The position numbers were made by a program, and so were the translations under genes. The notes beneath the pieces were generated by a model. It was given only the letters and a program-made list of their open reading frames with translations, searched no databases and had not been told where the DNA came from. From JACQNR01 sp049515175 (GTDB taxonomy: Bacteria > Acidobacteriota > Terriglobia > UBA7540), in contig JBEKUI010000265.1 of NCBI GenBank assembly GCA_049515175.1, positions 1 through 6,143 on the forward strand: 6,143 bases of DNA. Direction: 5' to 3'. Positions 1 to 4,772 of the stretch are shown here, piece after piece (position 1 is the stretch's first letter; each line of letters opens with the position of its first letter).

Positions 1-1205
1 AGATAGGCGGCCTTTCTCGCCGGGTAATAGCCAAAGCTGATTCCGACCAGAGCGGAGAAAAAGACCGCAAGCAACACGGCGCTCGGGCCGACGGCCGTCG
101 CCCAGCCCGCCAGACGCGAGATGAGGGCCGAGGCACCGATCCCGAGCACGATTCCGACGAACCCGCCGGCGATGGACAGCGTTACAGCTTCAACCAGAAA
201 CTGGGTGAGGATGTCTCGAGTCTTCGCGCCCACGGCTTGCCGCAGGCCTATCTCGCGCGTTCGTTCCCGGACGGAGATCAGCATGATATTCATAATGCCG
301 ATGCCACCCACGACCAGTGACACCGAGGCCACTGCCGCGAGCATGATCGCCATGATGCGCGAAGATGCCTCTTGCGCGGCGAAGAGCTCTTCCAAGTTAC
401 GAACCGTGAAGTCGTCAGCCTCGGCCGACTGCAGATGATGGCGTTGCCGGAGCAGCGCCTGGGCCTCCTCCTGCGCCGCTGGGATCTGGGGGCCGGATTT
501 TGCCTGCATCATGATGGTGTTCACAGCATCTGCATTCGCTGCGTTGACGCCGAGCACTCTCCGCTTGGCGGTTGAAATCGGAAGCAGAATCACATCGTCC
601 TGGTCCTGCCCCTGGGACGACTGACCTTTGGGGGTAAGCACGCCGACGACCGTGAACGGTACGTTCTTAATGCGGATCGTTTGGCCGATCGGGTCGGCGC
701 CACCGAACAGGTTGTCCACTGGGGTCTTGCCGAGCACCGCGACCTTGTTCGCTGAATCCAAATCCTGTTGGGTGAACTCAACCCCTTCCGCGACGGAGAG
801 TTGGCGAATGGTCAGATAGTCGGGAGTGACGCCATAGATTATCGTCGCCCAATTGTTATTCCCATTGATCACCTGGGCTCCGCCGCGAACATACGGTGCG
901 GCGAGTGCGACGTCCGGGCACTGCGTCGGAATTTCCCTTGCGTCCGCCTCAGACAATGTCACCGCGTTGCCGGTCCCCAGTCGCACCCCGGAACTGCTCG
1001 TGCTCCCCGGGATAATGATGATGATATTGCTACCGATGCTCGCGATCTGGTCCTGAATACGCTGCGTTGCGCCGGAGCCGATCGCTACAGTTGCGATCAC
1101 GCTGGCGACCCCGATCACAATACCCAGCATGGTCAGCGCCGAGCGAAGCTTGTTCATCGTGAGCGCGCGGAACGCGATGCGTATGGATGACTTTAGCTTT
1201 TTCAC
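1..1205 (-). CDS. MacB/FtsX-type ABC transporter permease (3' end cut by window edge)
   Basis: Inner-membrane permease of a MacAB-like exporter; with its ATPase and adaptor it would move a substrate from periplasm or membrane towards an outer-membrane channel. My translation gives 401 complete codons with no stop before the window edge. The N-terminus has the family pattern NKLRSALTMLGIVIGV (about 18-33), then TM1 (about 20-43), a large periplasmic MacB_PCD domain (about 44-280), TM2 (283-309) followed by the conserved SVRERTREIGLRQAVGA (311-327), TM3 (about 333-362) and TM4 (about 372-394), ending in the hallmark YPARKAA. Only some 10-15 residues should be missing. The GTG start at 1205 is chosen because it keeps the amphipathic N-terminal helix, has GAGGTG five bases upstream, and overlaps the ATPase stop in a GTGA arrangement, which suggests translational coupling. 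Family assignment is firm; the substrate cannot be told from sequence. Confidence 0.95.
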   Translation of the reverse strand, partial: MKKLKSSIRIAFRALTMNKLRSALTMLGIVIGVASVIATVAIGSGATQRIQDQIASIGSNIIIIIPGSTSSSGVRLGTGNAVTLSEADAREIPTQCPDVALAAPYVRGGAQVINGNNNWATIIYGVTPDYLTIRQLSVAEGVEFTQQDLDSANKVAVLGKTPVDNLFGGADPIGQTIRIKNVPFTVVGVLTPKGQSSQGQDQDDVILLPISTAKRRVLGVNAANADAVNTIMMQAKSGPQIPAAQEEAQALLRQRHHLQSAEADDFTVRNLEELFAAQEASSRIMAIMLAAVASVSLVVGGIGIMNIMLISVRERTREIGLRQAVGAKTRDILTQFLVEAVTLSIAGGFVGIVLGIGASALISRLAGWATAVGPSAVLLAVFFSALVGISFGYYPARKAAY

Positions 1206-1951
1206 TGCGCCACCTCGGCTGGGAGGCGAGAATCAACCCAACGCTCGCCGGTCTTCTTGGAGTTGTTGACCGGCGCGTCGCTTACGATAAGCCCATCCCG
1301 AAAGCCGATAACTCGATCCGCGTGCGCAGCGACTTCGTCAGAGTGCGTAACCAGGACGATGGTGATGCCCTGAGTGCGATTGAGCCTCTCGAAGATGCTC
1401 ATAATTTCGGTGCTGGTGTGCGAGTCCAGGGCGCCGGTGGGCTCGTCCGTAAGCAGGATTTCCGGTTTGTTGATCAGCGCGCGCGCGATAGCCACCCGCT
1501 GTTGCTGGCCACCCGAGAGTTGCGCGGGGAAACTGTGCTCCCGGCCGGCCAATCCGACTAAGCTCAGCGAGTGCTCGGCCTGCTCGTCCGCATCCGGCGT
1601 ATCATTATCCTTGTACAACAGCGGGAGCTCCACGTTCTCTAAAGCGCTCATGCGGGGAAGCAGGTTGAAGTTTTGAAAGACAAAACCGATCTTCCGGTTT
1701 CGTATCTCCGCGAGCTGATCGCGATCAAGACTTTCAACCGGGATACCGTCGAGTAAGTAACGGCCCGAGGTCGGCCGGTCAAGGCATCCGAGCAGGTTCA
1801 TGAAGGTCGATTTGCCGGAACCGGATGGCCCCATAACAGCCACATACGAGCCTCGCTCGACAGAGACGGTGACCCCGGCCAGGGCGTTCACAGTCACTTC
1901 CCCGAGCCAGTAGGTCTTCCTCAGGTCCCGGACATCAATCAGCGGTGGCAC
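1202..1951 (-). CDS. ABC transporter ATPase, MacB/LolD family
   Basis: Cytoplasmic ATPase that powers the adjacent FtsX-type permease. From the GTG at 1951 it is 249 aa, normal for a stand-alone MacB/LolD-type subunit. All catalytic motifs are intact: Walker A GPSGSGKST (41-49, Lys47), Q-loop Gln93 in FVFQNFNLL, signature LSGGQQQR (145-152), Walker B ILLTDEP with Asp169 and Glu170, D-loop GALD (173-176) and switch His203 in VTHS. An early Tyr (TYWLGE, about 14-19) is also typical of the family. An upstream in-frame TTG at 1966 would add five residues, but it has no Shine-Dalgarno sequence, whereas GGAGAGGAA lies just before the GTG. The gene starts 18 bases after the adaptor stop and its TGA overlaps the permease GTG. 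ATPase and permease are separate here, unlike the fused MacB of E. coli; the order resembles Bacillus YknXYZ-type operons. Residues after about 225 are a short variable tail. Confidence 0.96.
   Translation of the reverse strand: MPPLIDVRDLRKTYWLGEVTVNALAGVTVSVERGSYVAVMGPSGSGKSTFMNLLGCLDRPTSGRYLLDGIPVESLDRDQLAEIRNRKIGFVFQNFNLLPRMSALENVELPLLYKDNDTPDADEQAEHSLSLVGLAGREHSFPAQLSGGQQQRVAIARALINKPEILLTDEPTGALDSHTSTEIMSIFERLNRTQGITIVLVTHSDEVAAHADRVIGFRDGLIVSDAPVNNSKKTGERWVDSRLPAEVAQ
1211..1216 (-). promoter_or_regulatory. Ribosome-binding site of the permease gene
   Basis: GAGGTG on the minus strand lies five bases before the GTG at 1205, inside the last codons of the ATPase gene. It supports the GTG start over the in-frame ATG at codon 17, which would cut into the first transmembrane segment. 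Confidence 0.7.
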
Positions 1952-1954
1952 AGC

Positions 1955-1963
1955 TTCCTCTCC
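1955..1963 (-). promoter_or_regulatory. Ribosome-binding site that decides the ATPase start
   Basis: GGAGAGGAA on the minus strand ends three bases before the GTG at 1951. If translation began at the upstream TTG (1966), this purine run would be coding (codons 2-4) and nothing like it precedes the TTG. It is the reason for preferring GTG 1951. Confidence 0.7.
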
Positions 1964-1969
1964 CAAATA

Positions 1970-3463
1970 TTAGAACCCGGGCCCGCGACGTCCGCCGCTG
2001 GTGCCTGGAGCCGAAGGTGAACTCGCCGTGGGTGTACTTGCAGACGTAGTGAATCTCGCCACAACCAGGTCCTTTTCGTGCAGATCACCATCGGTCACGG
2101 CGGTATACTTTCCGTCCGAGAGCCCAAAGGTAACCGGCACGGCGCGGAGCTTTCCACCCCGAGCGACATATACCTGCTGCTTATTCGCGGGTACCATCGG
2201 CAGGCCGAGCTGAGTGAGCATCGCCGTGGTGGGATGGTTTCGCAAGACAGCGTTCGGCACTTTGAGCGCGTTATCCAGCTTGGCGGTCATGATGCGGGCA
2301 TTGGCCGTCATCCCGGGGAACAGTTTGAGATCAGGGTTTGCAACTGAAATCACCACGTCGTAGGTCACCACGTTTTGGGCGCTGATGGGCGCCTTGCGGA
2401 CATCCACAACTTGCCCGCGGAAGGTTGTGCCGGGATACGCATCGACCGTGAATGTCGCTTGCTGGCTGGCGCTGATGTTGCCGATATCAGACTCGTCCAC
2501 GTTGGTATCCAATTGCATTTTCGTCAGGTCTTGCGCGATTTCGAAAATCGTGGGGGCCGCGAACGACGCGGCAACAGTCTGGCCCACGTCCATGCGGCGC
2601 GCGATGACTGTTCCGTCCACGGGAGCCGTGATTCGAGTGTGCTCTAAATTGATCTTGGCCTGCTGCAGTGACGCTTGCGATTGGCGCTCCTGGGCTTGCG
2701 CCGAACTCGACTGGGCCTGCGCCACACGGACCTGAGCCTGTGCCGACTGGATGGTCTGCTTGGACGCTTCTATCTGGGATTGGTCGGCCGCCACCTGGGC
2801 TTCAGCGGCATCCAGAGTAGCCTTGGCCAAGTCGTGATCCGTTCGGGAAATAATTCCATCCTTAAACAAGCTGTCTTGCCTTTCGTACTGATTCCTTGCG
2901 TTCAGTGCGTTAGCCTTATCCTTGGCCAAAACTGACTCCACACTCTTTTCACTCGCCATGGTCCCTGCAAGGTCTGAATTCGCCTTTTGGACTTGAGCGG
3001 CTGCCGTCATGGCAGCAGAGTGTACTGAATCCAGGGCCGCCGAAGCCTGATCAACCTGGGTCTGGAATGTTTGGGGATCGATCTCCGCGACAAGCTGGCC
3101 TTTTGTTACCTTGGTGTTGAAGTCGGCGTAGAGTACCTTGATGTTGCCAGAGACCTGGCTGCCCACTTGAACATCCACGACGGCGTTAACGGTGCCCGTG
3201 GCCGTGACACTTGCCTGGATCGGCCCTCGCTCCACCGGCACGGTCTCGTAACCAATCGCGTTCGCCGAATGCATGCGCCATAGTTCCACTCCGACGGCCA
3301 GGGCGATGACGGCGCCCGCTATCAAAAGGGGCTTGGTCCAGTTTCTTCGAGACCGCTTCACGATATGTATCGGACGAGGTGGAACCGGCTGCGGTGGTGC
3401 AAGCGGCTCAGCAGAGACCTGATCTACTGTCGCAACATCGACCTCACCTACTGCTGTGGCCAT
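1970..3463 (-). CDS. Periplasmic adaptor (membrane-fusion protein) of a MacAB-like exporter, HlyD/RND-MFP superfamily
   Basis: Inner-membrane-anchored adaptor bridging the ABC permease and a TolC-like outer-membrane channel. It is 497 aa, longer than typical MacA (about 370). In order: a cytoplasmic Pro-rich tail (1-43, with PLAPPQPVPPRP), a transmembrane anchor (about 45-62), the first lipoyl half-motif (about 97-128, VGSQVSGNIKV and KGQLVAEIDP), a long alpha-helical hairpin (about 132-275) rich in Ala and Gln, the second lipoyl half (about 277-300, RITAPVDGTVIARRMDVGQTV), a beta-barrel domain (about 310-395, with LFPGMTANARI), and a membrane-proximal domain (about 398-470). The tail 471-497 is Ser/Thr/Pro/Gly-rich and probably disordered. 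No lipobox is seen; the N-terminal helix is the anchor. AAGGAG lies nine bases before the ATG. The first gene of the operon, it starts 3 nt after the stop of an IS3 orfA remnant. Family is certain; MacA orthology and substrate are not. Confidence 0.95.
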   Translation of the reverse strand: MATAVGEVDVATVDQVSAEPLAPPQPVPPRPIHIVKRSRRNWTKPLLIAGAVIALAVGVELWRMHSANAIGYETVPVERGPIQASVTATGTVNAVVDVQVGSQVSGNIKVLYADFNTKVTKGQLVAEIDPQTFQTQVDQASAALDSVHSAAMTAAAQVQKANSDLAGTMASEKSVESVLAKDKANALNARNQYERQDSLFKDGIISRTDHDLAKATLDAAEAQVAADQSQIEASKQTIQSAQAQVRVAQAQSSSAQAQERQSQASLQQAKINLEHTRITAPVDGTVIARRMDVGQTVAASFAAPTIFEIAQDLTKMQLDTNVDESDIGNISASQQATFTVDAYPGTTFRGQVVDVRKAPISAQNVVTYDVVISVANPDLKLFPGMTANARIMTAKLDNALKVPNAVLRNHPTTAMLTQLGLPMVPANKQQVYVARGGKLRAVPVTFGLSDGKYTAVTDGDLHEKDLVVARFTTSASTPTASSPSAPGTSGGRRGPGF

Positions 3464-3466
3464 AAG

Positions 3467-3586
3467 TCACAACTCCTTGGCTTCTTTCCTGGCTTGTAGG
3501 GTCGTCTTCCGCCGGTTCGCCATACTCACTTCGAGCTGCCGCAGCAGCGTTGCAATCTGCTCCGACTTGAACCTCTTGTTTGGCAT
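3467..3586 (-). pseudogene. N-terminal remnant of an IS3-family transposase OrfA
   Basis: A 39-codon reading frame begins MPNKRFKSEQIATLLRQLEV and continues through a KTTLQARKEA-like stretch before stopping. This closely resembles the start of IS3-family OrfA proteins (from memory, the KRFKPEQIVTLLRQIEV... QACREAG type), whose helix-turn-helix normally continues with a TYYRWRKEYGG-like segment. Here similarity ends near codon 36 and the frame terminates in KEL-stop, so about two thirds of OrfA and all of OrfB are gone. The ATG has a strong AGGAGGA nine bases upstream, so the fragment is probably translated. Its TGA is 3 nt before the adaptor ATG and its last codons contain the adaptor's AAGGAG, so it may act as a coupled leader ORF. 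Confidence 0.75.
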
Positions 3587-3653
3587 GACCAGAGTTCCTC
3601 CTCAGGTGAATTCCCTCTCACCTCACCTGGTACAAAAACCCCCGGTCACGTCA
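3478..3653 (-). mobile_element. Truncated left end of an IS3-family insertion sequence
   Basis: The orfA remnant is preceded by a 67-base leader starting TGACGTGACCGGG at 3653, which would fit an IS3-type terminus (5'-TG). The inner boundary is set where OrfA similarity fades (about 3478). The right end, orfB and a matching terminal repeat are absent from the window, so this is a relic. The outer boundary is inferred from the TG and not confirmed by an inverted-repeat partner. Confidence 0.45.
3603..3629 (-). promoter_or_regulatory. Hairpin next to the ribosome-binding site of the OrfA remnant
   Basis: A perfect 7-bp inverted repeat, CAGGTGA and TCACCTG, with a 13-base loop abuts the AGGAGGA Shine-Dalgarno of the orfA remnant. 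In the mRNA it would form a stem immediately 5' of the ribosome site and could modulate leader translation, and through it adaptor translation. It may equally be a transposase-binding or protein-binding site of the old IS end. Confidence 0.4.
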
Positions 3654-3654
3654 A
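3627..3654 (-). promoter_or_regulatory. Possible promoter of the efflux operon at the IS end
   Basis: TTGACG (3654-3649, five of six matches to the sigma70 -35 box) is followed after 16 bases by TACCAG (3632-3627, only three of six). The -35 overlaps the proposed IS terminus, so transposition could have joined host and IS sequence here. The weak -10 keeps confidence low; GC-rich bacteria often have poor -10 boxes. Confidence 0.2.
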
Positions 3655-3709
3655 GATAAGGAGCGTGCGACTCCTCCTCCATCTGGGAGGGCGAGAGCCT
3701 GAACCCGTC

Positions 3710-3740
3710 TCCGCCAGCGGAAGCGACAAGTGCCGGCGGA
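3710..3740. repeat. REP-like imperfect palindrome
   Basis: TCCGCCAGC at 3710-3718 faces GCCGGCGGA at 3732-3740: eight of nine positions pair around a 13-base spacer. A GC-rich palindrome of this size in a non-coding gap resembles the dispersed intergenic repeats of many environmental bacteria. Only one copy lies in the window, so repetition is untested. Confidence 0.35.
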
Positions 3741-3808
3741 TTGACGAGCCGCATTTACTTCAGACGCGACCGAGGAGCAACAGGTCGACAACGATGAGGA
3801 GAGCGAGA

Positions 3809-3838
3809 CCCAGCTGGCAGCATCAGCATCGTGCTGGG
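3809..3838. other. Hairpin downstream of the RcnB-like gene
   Basis: CCCAGC (3809-3814) and GCTGGG (3833-3838) form a 6-bp stem around an 18-base loop holding a short CAGCATCAGCATC direct repeat. It lies about 50 bases past the RcnB-like stop. It lacks a T-tract on either side, so it is at best a 3'-end stabilising hairpin rather than an intrinsic terminator. Confidence 0.25.
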
Positions 3839-3887
3839 TAAATTCCGCGGGCCGCCAGCAATAGAGAGAGCGCGGAGCTCTTACAAG

Positions 3888-4352
3888 TTAATGTCCAATG
3901 TTAATGCTGAAGTGGATCGCGTCGTGAACACGATACCCATCATCAATCAGAACCACATTTCCCCCGATGACGACGTAACGGTAGCCGCTAGGGGCAGGGC
4001 CGAAACCGCGCGTCATCTCAATGGGTGCCGGGCGACTCATTCCCCGCATATCATTATCGAGCACGTAGCCCGGCTGAAGCCGAGTTTCGTAGTCGTTGTT
4101 CCATCGGCTGTCCGGCTTAAAAATCTCCTGGTTTCGGTTCTGGTTGTAATAAGTGGTCGCGTATTGGCGTTGCTTCTCGTTGAACTGGCGATATTGCTTC
4201 TTAGTTTGGCCGCGATTCTCAGTCCGTTGGCTTTGGCCGCGATTCTGGTCATTGCCACGGTTCTGGTCATTCTGGCCTTGTGCCACAGCCGCCATGCTAG
4301 TGAAAGCAAACACCGCTGTCGCACAAGCAGTCATCAACCATCTGGTCCTCAT
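3888..4352 (-). CDS. Small secreted RcnB-like protein with an Asn/Gln/Arg-rich linker
   Basis: Exported protein of 154 aa and unknown exact role. Residues 1-24 are a clear signal peptide (MRTRW, hydrophobic core, AVA cleavage before Gln25). Next come a disordered Asn/Gln/Arg-rich segment (25-75) with the tandem hexapeptide NDQNRG at 28-39, a middle part with RLQPGYVLDNDMR (91-103), and a C-terminal hydrophobic module GYRYVVIGGNVVLIDDGYRVHDAIHF (123-148). That last pattern matches the end of RcnB/CigR-type periplasmic proteins; RcnB itself modulates Ni/Co export in E. coli. No His/Cys metal-binding cluster is visible, so metal homeostasis is not supported directly. The start at 4352 is preferred over an in-frame ATG at 4370 because TTGGAGGA sits five bases upstream. 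The gene appears monocistronic, with long gaps on both sides. Confidence 0.85.
   Translation of the reverse strand: MRTRWLMTACATAVFAFTSMAAVAQGQNDQNRGNDQNRGQSQRTENRGQTKKQYRQFNEKQRQYATTYYNQNRNQEIFKPDSRWNNDYETRLQPGYVLDNDMRGMSRPAPIEMTRGFGPAPSGYRYVVIGGNVVLIDDGYRVHDAIHFSINIGH
4236..4271 (-). repeat. 18-bp tandem duplication inside the RcnB-like gene
   Basis: Two adjacent 18-base units encode NDQNRG twice and differ at two third-codon positions (AACCGT against AATCGC). The silent differences indicate an old duplication or selection on the peptide. A degenerate third unit may follow (SQRTENRG). Confidence 0.7.
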
Positions 4353-4375
4353 GAATTTCCTCCAAATCATACTGA

Positions 4376-4393
4376 GATTTCCATTTTGAAATC
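4376..4393 (-). promoter_or_regulatory. Small hairpin in the 5' leader of the RcnB-like gene
   Basis: GATTTC and GAAATC pair perfectly (6 bp) around a 6-base loop, about 24 bases upstream of the ATG at 4352. It could be a leader stem or an operator half-site pair; chance is not excluded. Confidence 0.25.
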
Positions 4394-4401
4394 CCGGGTT
4401 G

Positions 4402-4420
4402 CTGTAGGCGTACGCCTCAG
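4402..4420. promoter_or_regulatory. Perfect palindrome, candidate operator upstream of the RcnB-like gene
   Basis: AGGCGTACGCCT (4406-4417) is a perfect 12-bp palindrome, and CTG/CAG on its flanks extends the symmetry to 15 bp with one unpaired T. It lies 54 bases before the RcnB-like ATG, in the promoter zone, beside an AT-rich patch (TATAAAAG on the minus strand, about 4427-4434). This is a typical placement for a dimeric repressor site. No regulator gene is in the window. Confidence 0.4.
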
Positions 4421-4475
4421 CTGATTACTTTTATATCCGAGGGCGAAGCGCGTGTCAGTTCATTCCGGCTCACAG

Positions 4476-4720
4476 GGTTGGTCAGTATTGCTCAGCCTAA
4501 TTTGTGAGGAGGGAACTAGTTGGGGTAGCCGGGGTTTCAAGCGGGAAGGAACAAGGCGGTTGGGGGCAGCCCCATCCGGATGCCTGCAACCGTCCTTGCC
4601 GGGGCGGCGAGGGGCCCGGAAAACGGCTGACCAACAGGGAGGCTAGTCGTGCAGGATCGAAAAGGCGAAGGAGCCACACCGGCGAACACCGGCGGTGGCG
4701 TCCCCCCTGAAAACTAGTCC
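4476..4720 (+). ncRNA. Candidate structured non-coding RNA, family not identified
   Basis: The 420-base gap 4353-4772 has no credible gene but its centre is densely self-complementary. On the + strand: a 5' hairpin (4476-4497); an outer clamp ACTAGTT (4515-4521) with AACTAGT (4712-4718); a composite helix GUUGG/CCAAC (4519-4523 with 4631-4635), AGCCG/CGGCU (4527-4531 with 4624-4628) and UUUC/GAAA (4535-4538 with 4619-4622); enclosed by it a long hairpin 4552-4568 with 4581-4598 (about 16 pairs, one bulge, one mismatch, one G-U); then AGGGAGG/CCCCCCU (4636-4642 with 4702-4708) around a GCCAC/GUGGC hairpin (4673-4699). The clamp and composite helix share bases, so alternatives exist. G-U pairs and A-rich joints (GGAAAAC, CGAAAAGG, UGAAAAC) favour the + strand. 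No partner gene follows on that strand. The boundaries are approximate. Confidence 0.5.
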
Positions 4721-4740
4721 GTGGCCCCTGGCCTCTTGCG

Positions 4741-4770
4741 TTGACAATATGTATTGGACCCCGGCATAAA
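4741..4770 (+). promoter_or_regulatory. Possible antisense promoter facing the end of the DUF2950 gene
   Basis: A perfect -35 TTGACA (4741-4746) is followed after 18 bases by CATAAA (4765-4770, four of six matches). Transcription would start near 4777 and run antisense into the DUF2950 gene, which ends at 4773. The AT-rich stretch CAATATGTATTG in the spacer is itself a near-palindrome. No + strand gene is served, so chance or an antisense RNA are the options. Confidence 0.25.
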
Positions 4771-4772
4771 TC

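Larger units (their letters stand above)
3654..3887. other. Intergenic region without a recognisable gene
   Basis: These 234 bases between the IS relic and the RcnB-like gene hold no convincing coding frame on either strand: candidate frames lack a ribosome site and recognisable protein pattern. Two hairpin-forming segments (listed separately) are the only structure I see. No terminator with a T-run follows the RcnB-like stop at 3888. Confidence 0.6.

Noticed and set aside
1952..1966. TTG 1966 as the ATPase start
   Set aside because: No Shine-Dalgarno precedes it, while a strong one lies within these 15 bases just before GTG 1951.
4353..4400. Promoter with TATGAT as -10 just before the RcnB-like gene
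   Set aside because: Transcription would start within the Shine-Dalgarno, and no -35 lies at the right distance.
3831..4424. 197-codon open frame on the + strand
   Set aside because: It is the antisense shadow of the RcnB-like gene; the real gene has a signal peptide, family pattern and ribosome site on the minus strand.
4670..4703. Group II intron domain V, or a retron ncRNA, in the 3' hairpin and clamp
   Set aside because: The hairpin lacks the AGC triad, GNRA tetraloop and 2-nt bulge geometry of domain V, and there is no reverse transcriptase gene in the window.
4452..4710. Short open frames on both strands across the structured region (64, 60 and 68 codons)
   Set aside because: They have no recognisable protein pattern, and the stretch is better explained by RNA base-pairing with A-rich joints.
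4720..4772. Intrinsic terminator for the DUF2950 gene
   Set aside because: No GC stem followed by a T-run is seen on the minus strand; only a short AT-rich near-palindrome.
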